Of a stretch of DNA of 50,652 nt, positions 8,487 through 15,524 are shown piece after piece. The translations under genes and the position numbers were made by a program. Below the pieces are notes generated by a model. It had not been told where the DNA came from, searched no databases, and worked only from the letters and a program-made list of their open reading frames with translations. Every line of letters starts with the position of its first letter. Position 1 is the stretch's first letter. This DNA is from Candidatus Falkowiibacteriota bacterium (GTDB lineage Bacteria; Patescibacteriota; Patescibacteriia; CAIXNZ01): contig JAFGMD010000016.1 in assembly GCA_016927685.1 (NCBI GenBank), forward strand, positions 1-50,652, read 5' to 3'.

Positions 8487-8558
8487 AGCGGGGTAGAGCA
8501 GTGGCAGCTCGCCGGGCCCATAACCCGGAGGTCGCGGGTTCAAATCCCGCCCCCGCAA
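8487..8558 (+). tRNA. Initiator tRNA-fMet (CAU)
   Basis: Full cloverleaf: acceptor AGCGGGG/CCCCGCA, D stem, anticodon stem CCGGG/CCCGG with loop CCCATAA (anticodon CAT), T arm GCGGG/CCCGC. Two initiator marks are seen: an unpaired first position (A1 against A72) and the three G-C pairs at the base of the anticodon stem. CCA is not encoded (CAA follows). Length is 72 nt without CCA. Confidence 0.95.
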
Positions 8559-8563
8559 CAAGC

Positions 8564-8685
8564 GACCCGGTAGCTCCCGCCTACGTTTCACTTCGGCGGG
8601 CAGGCATCAAGGAATTGAAATTTTCTGGACGATTTACCTCCTTCGCTACAGGCAAAATTAAGTTAATTCAAATTATTTTTTATAA
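8564..8685. repeat. Inserted repeat bounded by a duplicated tRNA-Lys 5' end
   Basis: GACCCGGTAGCTC occurs at 8564-8576 and again as the true tRNA-Lys 5' end at 8686-8698. Between them lie 109 bp that begin with CCGCCTACGTTTCACTTCGG and contain a CCCGCC/GGCGGG hairpin (CCCGCC at 8576-8581). The arrangement looks like insertion of a small CPR-type repeat at the tRNA gene with a 13-bp target duplication, or a leftover of tRNA recombination. The first copy cannot make a tRNA. Confidence 0.55.
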
Positions 8686-8758
8686 GACCCGGTAGCTCAG
8701 TCGGTAGAGCACTTGCCTTTTAAGCAAGGGGTCCTGGGTTCGATCCCCAGCCGGGTCA
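8686..8758 (+). tRNA. tRNA-Lys (UUU)
   Basis: Acceptor GACCCGG/CCGGGTC, D arm GCTCAGTCGGTAGAGC, anticodon stem CTTGC/GCAAG with loop CTTTTAA (anticodon TTT), T arm CTGGG/CCCAG, discriminator A. CCA is not encoded. A short terminator follows. Confidence 0.95.
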
Positions 8759-8763
8759 TCAGA

Positions 8764-8785
8764 AGCGAGTTAATCTCGTTTTTTT
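8764..8785 (+). terminator. Terminator after tRNA-Lys
   Basis: AGCGAG pairs with CTCGTT (one G-U) around TTAAT and runs into seven T. Confidence 0.65.
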
Positions 8786-8791
8786 ATTAAG

Positions 8792-8820
8792 TTGAAAAAT
8801 TCTTAAATTTATGATAAATT
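8792..8820 (+). promoter_or_regulatory. Promoter of murE
   Basis: TTGAAA at 8792-8797 and TAAATT at 8815-8820 are 17 bp apart; the ATG is 9 bp after the -10 box. The transcript should be leaderless or nearly so. Confidence 0.6.
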
Positions 8821-8829
8821 TTATTTATT

Positions 8830-10155
8830 ATGAAATCTCTAATCAAAAAATTAATACCTAAAAATCTTATTAATCAATACCACAAGTTCTGGGCGATTTT
8901 GGCTAATTATGTTTATGGTTTTCCTTCAAAAAAACTTATCATTATTGGCGTGACCGGAACAAATGGCAAGTCAACAACCTGTAATTTAATTGGTAAGGTA
9001 TTAGAAGCGACTGGTGAAAAAGTCGGATTTATGACTACTGCTAATTTTAAAATTGCGGACAAAGAATGGATTAATGATACACACATGACTATGCAAGGAA
9101 GAATGAAATTACAGAAGATGCTAAGTCAGATGGTTAAGGCAGGTTGCAAGTATGCAGTGGTGGAAACTTCATCAGAAGGTATTATGCAAAACAGGAATTG
9201 GGGTATTAATTATGATGTGGCAGTTTTTACTAATTTAACGCCAGAACATATAGAAGCGCATGGTTCTTTTGAAAATTATAAAAAAGCCAAAGAACAGCTT
9301 TTTGCTTCTCTTTCCAAATTTCCTAAAAAGAAAATTGGCGACCAGGAAATTGAAAAAGCCATTATAGTTAATTTAGATGATGAGCGCTGGCAAGATTTTT
9401 ACAAATATAATGCTGATAAAAAATATGGTTATGGCATTGAGTTTAACCGTCAATTAGCAAATACAAAACTTATTTTAGCGAGCGATATTAAATTGCAGGC
9501 AAATGGGACTTCTTTCATCGTGCAAAATACCGAGTTCCAAATAAAATTGCTTGGCAAATTTAATGTTTATAATTCTTTAGCTGCAATTTGCGTTGGTTTG
9601 CATTTTGGCTTGAATATAAATCAATGCCGCGAGTCATTAGCTAATGTTATAGGAATCCCTGGGAGAATGGAAGTAATAGATGAAGGACAAAATTTTGCAG
9701 TGCTTGTTGATTATGCTCACGATCCAGTTGCTTTTGGTATTTTATTTGATACTATAAAAATGTTTCCTAAAAATAGGATAATTCATGTTTTTGGTTCGGC
9801 GGGTGGGGTGCGCGACCATGCCAAGCGCCCTGTTTTAGGAAAAATTTCGGGGCAAAATGCTGATATTACGATAATTACAGACGAGGACTCTTATGATGAG
9901 CCAACAGAAAAGATTTTGAATGAAATTGCGGCTGGCGCTATAACAGGAGGTAAAACAGAAAAAGTTGATTTAATCAAAGAAGTTGATAGGAGAGTGGCTA
10001 TTAAAAAGGCTTGTCTAATGGCGCAAGAAGGCGATTTGGTATTAATCACTGGCAAGGGTACTGAACAAAGTATAAAATCAAATGGTAAAGTTATGCCTTG
10101 GGATGATAGAAAAGTGACCAGGGAGGTTTTGAAAGAGATTTTATCGCCCGCTTGA
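8830..10155 (+). CDS. murE: Mur ligase, MurE-type
   Basis: MurE adds the third residue of the peptidoglycan stem peptide. This 441-aa protein has the ATP-binding P-loop VTGTNGKST at residues 41-49, the NLTPEHIEAHGSFENYKKAK block (MurE has LSRDHLDYHG here), and the C-terminal ligase domain GIPGRMEVIDEG and VDYAHDP. The N-terminal UDP-binding domain of ordinary MurE (about 90 aa) is reduced to about 35 residues. The amino-acid selecting motif DNPR (or a variant) is replaced by DEDSY at 351-355. So the fold and pathway are clear, but the third amino acid cannot be predicted. It stands alone behind its own promoter. Confidence 0.85.
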   Translation: MKSLIKKLIPKNLINQYHKFWAILANYVYGFPSKKLIIIGVTGTNGKSTTCNLIGKVLEATGEKVGFMTTANFKIADKEWINDTHMTMQGRMKLQKMLSQMVKAGCKYAVVETSSEGIMQNRNWGINYDVAVFTNLTPEHIEAHGSFENYKKAKEQLFASLSKFPKKKIGDQEIEKAIIVNLDDERWQDFYKYNADKKYGYGIEFNRQLANTKLILASDIKLQANGTSFIVQNTEFQIKLLGKFNVYNSLAAICVGLHFGLNINQCRESLANVIGIPGRMEVIDEGQNFAVLVDYAHDPVAFGILFDTIKMFPKNRIIHVFGSAGGVRDHAKRPVLGKISGQNADITIITDEDSYDEPTEKILNEIAAGAITGGKTEKVDLIKEVDRRVAIKKACLMAQEGDLVLITGKGTEQSIKSNGKVMPWDDRKVTREVLKEILSPA

Positions 10156-10158
10156 TTT

Positions 10159-10246
10159 AGCCAACTTGTTGGCGATTTGTTCAGCTCTCAATAAATTGAG
10201 AGAATCCTAAATATAAAAAGAGCCGGTTTTTTAGAGCTCTTTTTTT
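10159..10246 (+). terminator. Compound 3' element with terminator after murE (copy 1 of 2)
   Basis: Three hairpins follow each other: GCCAAC..GTTGGC, the palindrome CTCTCAAT-AA-ATTGAGAG (10185-10202), and the terminator AAAAAGAGC (10215-10223)/GCTCTTTTT (10236-10244). A related copy lies at 11325-11413. The terminator also faces the convergent HIT gene. Confidence 0.75.
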
Positions 10247-10252
10247 ATTTAT

Positions 10253-10708
10253 TTACTTATTTAATTTTTTCTTTAAATCTTTGTAATCCATCGTTACTAA
10301 GACAAAGCCATTAAATATTGCCTGCGAATTGGGATTTATTTTCTGCCTGGGTACGATTTGCCAGTGAATATGATTAAGTGAACAGCCTGAATCAGGTCCG
10401 AGGTTCAGAGTAATATTAAATGATTTTGTTTTAAACGACTCACCCAACTTTTTTAGGGATTTTTTTAATACTACAGGGAACTCCATGTCTTCATCTTTTG
10501 TTAATTGATTCAAATCAACTACATGCCTTTTAGGAATAATTATTATATTACCATTTAGATAGGGGAATTTGGCGGCTATTACCCACCAGTGTTTGCCTGA
10601 TAATTTTTTTATTTCTTGGTCTTTAATCACACTTAAATTACAAAAATCGCATGTTTTTCCAATTTTGCGTTTCCAATATTTGGCGCGGTTTTTAACTAAA
10701 ATGCGCAT
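10253..10708 (-). CDS. HIT-family hydrolase/transferase-like protein
   Basis: The HIT family hydrolyses or transfers nucleotidyl groups on nucleotide phosphates. The 151-aa protein has the substrate strand block NGNIIIIPKRHV (about 52-63) and the active-site motif NHIHWQIVPR with H113, H115 and Q117. The third position is Gln rather than His (HxHxQ), as in the GalT and Ap4A-phosphorylase branches, which are transferases. C20 and C23 (CDFC) with H62 could bind a metal. The gene stands alone, convergent to murE. The exact substrate is unknown. Confidence 0.8.
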   Translation of the reverse strand: MRILVKNRAKYWKRKIGKTCDFCNLSVIKDQEIKKLSGKHWWVIAAKFPYLNGNIIIIPKRHVVDLNQLTKDEDMEFPVVLKKSLKKLGESFKTKSFNITLNLGPDSGCSLNHIHWQIVPRQKINPNSQAIFNGFVLVTMDYKDLKKKLNK

Positions 10709-10726
10709 ATAAAATTTTTAATATTA

Positions 10727-10765
10727 AAAAAAGCCGTACTATTTGTATTATAGCACGGCTTTTAA
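10727..10765. terminator. Terminator between the nucleotidyltransferase and HIT genes
   Basis: AAAAGCCGT-A-CTAT pairs with ATAG-C-ACGGCTTTT (one mismatch). The poly-A and poly-T flanks suit the minus-strand gene that ends at 10762. Confidence 0.7.
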
Positions 10766-11238
10766 ATTTTTTCCGCTCGCCTGATTTTTTCAATAAAATC
10801 AGAGGAATGTTTCTTATAGCGGGATTTGATGACTACAATTTTTCCGCCATATTTTCCCACTAGCGTCAATTCTAGGCGTTTGCCCCTCACAATTTTAGTG
10901 GTTGGTGAAATAACAAAGACATGGGGCTTAATACGCCTAATCAACTTATTAATATTGCCAAAGATAACCACGTAGCTGACTGATTTAAGCCCGTTTACCA
11001 AGATTGCTCGTTCCATTTGCGAATAAATCGGCCTAAAAGGCCCTTTATTCTGTTTAACTAGTTTATCGCAGTCAATGCCCACAAAAAGGACATCGCCAAA
11101 CCTGGAAGCATCCTTTAAATAATACAAATGGCCAGGATTAAGAATGTCAAAGACACCAGTTGTTAAAACAATTTTTTTACCGGAATTTTTAATGTTCCAG
11201 ATTAATTCGTTCAAATCCTTTAGAAAAACAATGCTCAA
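10762..11238 (-). CDS. Nucleotidyltransferase-like protein (RfaE2/cytidylyltransferase fold)
   Basis: The N-terminal LTTGVFDILNPGHLYYLKDAS block is the signature strand-loop-helix of the cytidylyltransferase superfamily, which joins CMP or AMP to small phosphorylated substrates. The first histidine of HxGH is replaced: residues 34-37 read NPGH. A later ISPTTK segment sits where the family has ISSTxI. I chose the TTG at 11238 because a perfect Shine-Dalgarno AAGGAGGTG lies just before it (11245-11253); an upstream in-frame ATG at 11280 has none. That gives 158 aa. The substrate is not clear, and the changed HxGH leaves activity uncertain. Confidence 0.7.
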   Translation of the reverse strand: MSIVFLKDLNELIWNIKNSGKKIVLTTGVFDILNPGHLYYLKDASRFGDVLFVGIDCDKLVKQNKGPFRPIYSQMERAILVNGLKSVSYVVIFGNINKLIRRIKPHVFVISPTTKIVRGKRLELTLVGKYGGKIVVIKSRYKKHSSDFIEKIRRAEKI

Positions 11239-11324
11239 TTTTATCACCTCCTTGATTATATTTTTATCATTCAAGAGCATTTATGTCAAGTTGTTAAGAA
11301 TTGGATTTTTTGTCAACTGATTCT

Positions 11325-11413
11325 CGCCAATTTATTGGCGGTTTTGCTTTCAATAAATTAAGAGAATCCATAAAAGAAAAAGAGCCCGGTTAAAATCGAG
11401 TTCTTTTATTTTT
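11325..11413. repeat. Compound hairpin and terminator element (copy 2 of 2)
   Basis: The order matches 10159-10246: GCCAATTTATTGGC, CTTTCAATAAATTAAGAG, GAATCC, then AAAAGAGC (11377-11384) pairing with GTTCTTTT (11400-11407). The paired loops differ in sequence while stems are kept. It lies between two minus-strand genes, upstream of the nucleotidyltransferase. Confidence 0.5.
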
Positions 11414-11419
11414 TTGCAA

Positions 11420-11449
11420 ATAAAAAGGTCGAGCTAAAAGCTCGACCTT
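11420..11449 (-). terminator. Terminator of the 170-aa gene
   Basis: AAGGTCGAGCT (11425-11435) and AGCTCGACCTT (11439-11449) form a perfect 11-bp stem with a 3-nt loop. Read on the minus strand it ends in TTTTTA, 8 bp after the stop of the gene at 11457. Confidence 0.85.
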
Positions 11450-11456
11450 GTCTAAC

Positions 11457-11969
11457 TCATCCTTTTATGATGCTGGTATCGGTAAAAAGGCCCCTGAAGG
11501 ATATTTGGAATTTTTCGTTATATCTGTCCAGGATATGGGCGATGTTTGCAGCCTCGTGCAAAGATGGGAAGAGTAACTTCCTTATTTTTCTTTTTGCGCA
11601 TCTGGGCAGTGACGATATTTTTTGAGGATAGTTATCGAAAATTCCTCTGGCCGTTTCTGTTCCTCCCATCATAATCATTTGACCGATTATTTGGCTGTCT
11701 TTTTTCTTGAAGCCCCTAATGCCCAAAAGATTAGCTACGGCTATTTTGTATTCCTCGGTGAGTCCATTTCGTTTATCTTTGTCAAAGATGCGATTGTCAT
11801 TATTGCAGAGTTGGTCCAAGATAAAAGTTTTGGTTTTATAATCGAGAAGCTTTGTTTCCTCGGCCAACATCATAATGATAGATATCGTAAAGTCAACATT
11901 CATCTCCGCGATTAAAATTTGGATAAGCTCAATTGCTCTCATCTTCCTTACATTATTCAACCTTATCAT
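11457..11969 (-). CDS. Hypothetical protein, 170 aa
   Basis: I do not recognise this protein. It is almost all helical by composition. It begins MIRLNNVRKMRAIELIQ, has a Met-rich helix (TISIIMMLAEETK), the charged NNDNRIFDKDKRNG stretch, and a basic patch (RCAKRKIRKLLF) near residues 122-133. There is no signal peptide or membrane helix. Expression signals are unusually good: a consensus promoter (11998-12026), AAAGGAGGT before the ATG, and a perfect terminator. It is thus an independent well-expressed single gene. HEAT- or TPR-like folding is possible but not supported by a visible repeat. Confidence 0.65.
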   Translation of the reverse strand: MIRLNNVRKMRAIELIQILIAEMNVDFTISIIMMLAEETKLLDYKTKTFILDQLCNNDNRIFDKDKRNGLTEEYKIAVANLLGIRGFKKKDSQIIGQMIMMGGTETARGIFDNYPQKISSLPRCAKRKIRKLLFPSLHEAANIAHILDRYNEKFQISFRGLFTDTSIIKG

Positions 11970-11997
11970 CTTTACCTCCTTTTTATTTTAATTTTAA

Positions 11998-12026
11998 ATT
12001 ATACCATGTCAGAATAGATATGTCAA
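11998..12026 (-). promoter_or_regulatory. Consensus promoter for the 170-aa gene
   Basis: On the minus strand TTGACA (12026-12021) and TATAAT (12003-11998) are exactly consensus with a 17-bp spacer. It is the best sigma-70 promoter in the window. It lies back to back with the thiI promoter at 12030. Confidence 0.85.
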
Positions 12027-12029
12027 GAG

Positions 12030-12058
12030 TTGTTAATAATCGAATTTTTTGCTAAAAT
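12030..12058 (+). promoter_or_regulatory. Promoter of thiI
   Basis: TTGTTA at 12030-12035 and TAAAAT at 12053-12058 with a 17-bp spacer. The thiI ATG is 8 bp after the -10 box, again a leaderless layout. Confidence 0.6.
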
Positions 12059-12066
12059 TAAAGCAT

Positions 12067-13221
12067 ATGGAGCAATATATTGTAATTCATTACGGGGAAA
12101 TAGCGTTAAAGCTGGGTAATCGCAAGTTTTTTGAAGCCAAGTTGATTGAAAATATCAGAAAAGCGCTTAAAGATTTGGGGGAAATTTGGTTAAAGCATCA
12201 GCACGGCCGAATTATTATTTTAATAGAAGAGAATTATGATTTGGAGTTAATCAGGCAAAAGCTACAAAAGGTTTTTGGTATTGAATACTTTGTTTTCGCG
12301 CATAATTCCGAACAAGATATTGAGCAAATCAAAAAGGATCTTTATAGCTTGATTAAAAAGAAAAAATTTAAAACTTTTAGAATTACAGTCAGGCGCTCGC
12401 AAAAAGCTTTTCCCATAAATTCGCAAAGAGTAGCACAAGAACTTGGCGAGTTTGTCATGAAAAAGATGAAGAAAAAAGTTGATTTGGAAAATTTTGATTT
12501 AAACATTTTTGTTGATATTGTAGAAAATTTTGCTTTTCTGTATTTTGAGAAAATAGAATGCTCGGGCGGATTACCAGTCGGCGTTTCAGAATCTCTGCTT
12601 TGTTTGTTGTCTGGGGGTATTGATTCGCCAGTAGCTGCCAATTTAATGCAAAAAAGGGGAGCGCGCATAGTTTATGTACATTTTGATGCTTATCCGGCTA
12701 CGCCTAAAGAAAATAGCGAAAAAGTTAAAGAGTTAGTTAGGGTTTTAAATGAGTATCAAAATAATTCTAAATTATATTTAGTTCCTTTTCTGGAAATACA
12801 AAAAGAAATTTTAAAAATCGCTCCGGAAGATTACAGAGTTATTTTCTATAGACGCGCTATGCTAAGAATTTCTGAAAAAATTGCCAGTAAAGAAGATATT
12901 CTGGCTTTAGTCACCGGTGAAAGTTTAGGACAAGTGGCTTCGCAGACAGTGGAAAATATTAAAGCGATTTCAGAGGCAACAAGTATGCCTATATTAAGGC
13001 CGCTGATTGGTTTTAATAAAGAAGAAATAATTGAAGTGGCAAGGAAAATAGGTACATTTGAATTATCGGCCCAACCCTTTACCGATTGTTGCTCGCTTTA
13101 CGTGCCTAAACATCCAGTTACGCGCGCAGATTTAAATATAATTTTAGATAAAGAAAAAAATTGGGATTTCGAAAAAATAATTAATAAAGCAATTAAAAAT
13201 ACGCAATTAATAAAAATTTAA
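12067..13221 (+). CDS. thiI: tRNA 4-thiouridine sulfurtransferase ThiI
   Basis: ThiI activates uridine 8 of tRNA by adenylation and inserts sulfur. I chose ATG 12067 (MEQYIVIHYGEIALKLGNR), the conserved N-terminus, instead of a TTG at 12049; this gives 384 aa. A ferredoxin-like and THUMP region covers residues 1-165, then the PP-loop ATPase SGGIDS at 182-187. DCCSLYVPKHP has C341 and C342, including the conserved cysteine that forms the disulfide in this family. There is no C-terminal rhodanese domain, as in the short Bacillus type, so a separate sulfur donor is needed. It stands first in a possible run with the next four genes. Confidence 0.93.
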   Translation: MEQYIVIHYGEIALKLGNRKFFEAKLIENIRKALKDLGEIWLKHQHGRIIILIEENYDLELIRQKLQKVFGIEYFVFAHNSEQDIEQIKKDLYSLIKKKKFKTFRITVRRSQKAFPINSQRVAQELGEFVMKKMKKKVDLENFDLNIFVDIVENFAFLYFEKIECSGGLPVGVSESLLCLLSGGIDSPVAANLMQKRGARIVYVHFDAYPATPKENSEKVKELVRVLNEYQNNSKLYLVPFLEIQKEILKIAPEDYRVIFYRRAMLRISEKIASKEDILALVTGESLGQVASQTVENIKAISEATSMPILRPLIGFNKEEIIEVARKIGTFELSAQPFTDCCSLYVPKHPVTRADLNIILDKEKNWDFEKIINKAIKNTQLIKI

Positions 13222-13239
13222 TAATTTTTTAATAATATT

Positions 13240-13986
13240 ATGTCCAGCGCCAGCATTATAAAAAAAATAAATTTACGGACAGATGAAGAAGTAATCACAA
13301 TTTTGCACCATCACCCCATCGGCTTTATTAAGCAGATTCTTATCACAGCTTTTATAATTTTGCTTTCATTTTTTTTAATGTATCCGCTTTTTAATAATTT
13401 AGATCAATTAGGCGTAGCAATATTTGTGGCTCTTTTGGCAACAGGAATATTTTATGGAAGCCGAGAATTTTTTATTTGGTATTATAATGTTTTTATTATT
13501 ACTAATCAGCGCATTATTGATATGGATCAGCGGGGATTTTTTGAAAAAATTGTGTCAGAAGTGCCTTATGAAAATATTATTGACGTTTCTTATTATATAA
13601 AAGGCATTAGCCAGTCAGTTTTTAAATTAGGCACGATTAAGGTGAAAGCGAGCGGAGTAGATTTAATATTAAAAAATATTAAAAATGTCATTAAGGTAAA
13701 TCAAATATTATTAGATTGTATTCGAGAGGGAACGGGCAAAAAAATGGAAATAAAAAAAATTAATATAAGTGAAGGCGCTAAAGAAAAATTAACAGATGAT
13801 TTTCTGGCCCAAGATGAAATGGAAAACTATAATGATTATAATTTAAATGAACTTCTAGAGGAATATAAGAGCACTTTTGGGGAGCTTAGTTTAAAAAAAA
13901 TGCTCTATCAGGAACTGGAAAAAGAAGATAAAAAGGAGGAAGATGAAAACAATGACATCAAGTTTACAAGGCGTTCAAAAAAATGA
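13240..13986 (+). CDS. PH-domain (bPH2/YdbS-like) membrane protein
   Basis: The N-terminus carries two membrane helices at about residues 29-50 and 56-78. The region after them (EFFIWYYNVFIITNQRIIDMDQRGFF, then VSEVPYENIIDVSY and GTIKVKASG) is the bacterial PH-like domain of the YdbS/YdbT type, with the typical TNxRII strand. The C-terminal 80 residues are acidic and charged, probably a flexible tail or coiled coil. The function of such proteins is poorly known; they are often linked to membrane stress or envelope proteins. It lies 18 bp after thiI. Confidence 0.8.
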   Translation: MSSASIIKKINLRTDEEVITILHHHPIGFIKQILITAFIILLSFFLMYPLFNNLDQLGVAIFVALLATGIFYGSREFFIWYYNVFIITNQRIIDMDQRGFFEKIVSEVPYENIIDVSYYIKGISQSVFKLGTIKVKASGVDLILKNIKNVIKVNQILLDCIREGTGKKMEIKKINISEGAKEKLTDDFLAQDEMENYNDYNLNELLEEYKSTFGELSLKKMLYQELEKEDKKEEDENNDIKFTRRSKK

Positions 13987-14000
13987 TATAATATTAATAT

Positions 14001-14396
14001 ATGTGGGAAAATAAGAGAAAAAAATCAATTTTTCCTGATTTATTGTTTTCTAAGTTTTTTTTAATTTTTTGTGTTGTAATTTTTTTAGCTGTCTTATTTT
14101 ATTTAGCCAAAGGCACAATCAGGACTTATAAAATAAATACTGAAATAACCGATTTAGAGCGTGAAATAAGCCATTTAGAAAATCAAAATGAAGGTTTGGC
14201 TCAATTAATTAATTATTTGAAATCAGATACTTTTATTGAGCAGGAAGCAAAATTAAAGCTCGGCTTAAAAAAACCCGGAGAGAATCTGGTTGTAATTCCT
14301 CAAATTAATGAAGCTCAAAATAATTCAGATAAAATCGTTGAAGAACAAAAAAACCCAGCCAAATGGTGGGCTTATTTTTTTAATAATAACCAATGA
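14001..14396 (+). CDS. FtsB/DivIC-like septum formation initiator
   Basis: This 131-aa bitopic protein has a basic N-terminus, one membrane helix (about residues 17-36) and an extracellular coiled coil (about 45-75, LEREISHLENQNEGLAQLI). The motif YLKSDTFIEQEAKLKLGLKKPGE is the FtsB/DivIC conserved end of the coil. Such proteins join FtsL and FtsQ in the divisome. The tail ends NPAKWWAYFFNN, which also suits CPR members of the family. Its stop overlaps the start of the next gene by 4 bp. Confidence 0.85.
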   Translation: MWENKRKKSIFPDLLFSKFFLIFCVVIFLAVLFYLAKGTIRTYKINTEITDLEREISHLENQNEGLAQLINYLKSDTFIEQEAKLKLGLKKPGENLVVIPQINEAQNNSDKIVEEQKNPAKWWAYFFNNNQ

Positions 14397-15340
14397 AACT
14401 AAAATTTAGAAATCCATTTAAAAAAGAAAAGGCACCCATAAAAACTGCCACTTTTATTTTAGGATTAATATTATCCCTTCTGGTCTTGATTATTGTTTTT
14501 TTAGGCATAATCGGCTGGGGAATTTACGGTTTAAATTGGCAGGGAAGTTTTATTGAATCAGTCGTAAGTATTGTTCCTTATCCGGCAGCTAGAGTTAATA
14601 GCCATTTTATTTTGTGCTCTGATTATTTTAAAGATCTGAACGCGGCTAGAAAGTTTTATGACAAGCAACGCAGCAATAATGTGGTCAATTTGCCGAATGA
14701 CCAAAAGCTTAAAAAAATAATTTTGGAAGATCGTTTAGTTGAAGAAGTTTTAATTGAAAATATCGCTGATCGTCTTAATGTAATAGTAGCTGAAATTGAT
14801 GCGGATAATAAGTTAAATGAAATAATTAATAATTACGGCACAAAGGAAGACTTAGAAAAATATTTGCTTGAATGGTACGGGATCGGTATTAATGACTATA
14901 AAAAATATTTTATAAAGCCGAATCTTTACGAAGATTTTTTAGAAATAAAAATCATAGACGATGTGTCGATAAATGGCAAAGCCAGAGAAAAAATCGACGA
15001 AGCTTATGCTAAACTTAAATCCGGGATCGATTTTGACAAAGTTTTTGAAGAATACAGCGAATTTAAAGAAGAAGATAACGGCAGTACAAAAAGTATGACA
15101 GGCAATTTTTTAAGAGGCGAATTGCCAAAACCATTGGAAGATTCATTGTTTTTATTAAAAGCTGGCCAGTACACTGATGTGATAAAATTGCCAGGAAGCT
15201 ATTCTATAATAAAATTAATCAATAAAGATGAAGATAAGGGTTTATTAATCTTAAAGACAATCTTAGTAAAAACAAAAAACCTGAACGACTTAGTTCAGGA
15301 GGAAAAGGAAAAGAGTACTATTAAAATTTATGCTTATTAA
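14393..15340 (+). CDS. Membrane-anchored PpiC/SurA-like foldase
   Basis: One N-terminal membrane helix (about residues 20-47) anchors a 260-aa external part. A SurA-type N-terminal chaperone region follows (LEDRLVEEVLIENIADRLNV and YGTKEDLEKYLLEWYGI), then a parvulin-like segment: KIDEAYAKLKSGIDFDKVFEEYSE, GNFLRGELPKPLEDSLFLLKAGQYTDVI, and GSYSIIKLINK. The spacing matches PpiC-type prolyl isomerases, though the central strand is short and degenerate, so it may act as a chaperone only. It overlaps the FtsB-like gene (ATGA). Confidence 0.82.
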   Translation: MKLKFRNPFKKEKAPIKTATFILGLILSLLVLIIVFLGIIGWGIYGLNWQGSFIESVVSIVPYPAARVNSHFILCSDYFKDLNAARKFYDKQRSNNVVNLPNDQKLKKIILEDRLVEEVLIENIADRLNVIVAEIDADNKLNEIINNYGTKEDLEKYLLEWYGIGINDYKKYFIKPNLYEDFLEIKIIDDVSINGKAREKIDEAYAKLKSGIDFDKVFEEYSEFKEEDNGSTKSMTGNFLRGELPKPLEDSLFLLKAGQYTDVIKLPGSYSIIKLINKDEDKGLLILKTILVKTKNLNDLVQEEKEKSTIKIYAY

Positions 15341-15343
15341 ATG

Positions 15344-15415
15344 AGCCAACGGTGGGATTTGAACCCACAACCTACGGTTTACGATACCGTTGCACTACCA
15401 TTGTGCTACGTTGGC
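15344..15415 (-). tRNA. tRNA-Thr (CGU)
   Basis: On the minus strand: acceptor GCCAACG/CGTTGGC, D stem GCAC/GTGC, anticodon stem ACGGT/ACCGT with loop ATCGTAA (anticodon CGT), T stem GTGGG/CCCAC, discriminator U. No CCA encoded. It begins 4 bp past the stop of the opposite-strand foldase gene. Confidence 0.93.
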
Positions 15416-15417
15416 CT

Positions 15418-15488
15418 AGCGGGATACGAGAATCGAACTCGCGTCTTCTGCTTGGGAAGCAGGCATACTGCCACTGTACTAATCCCGC
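15418..15488 (-). tRNA. tRNA-Gly (CCC)
   Basis: On the minus strand: acceptor GCGGGAT/ATCCCGC, D stem GTAC/GTAT, anticodon loop TTCCCAA (anticodon CCC), anticodon stem with one mismatch at 27-43, T stem GCGAG/CTCGT, discriminator U. It lies 2 bp upstream of tRNA-Thr, so they are co-transcribed. Confidence 0.92.
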
Positions 15489-15524
15489 ATAATAAATTAC
15501 AAATTCAAAATATTAAATATCAAA

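Noticed and set aside
8501..8695. 64-aa ORF over tRNA-Met and the repeat
   Set aside because: It reads through a complete tRNA gene and a repeat and has no protein-like features.
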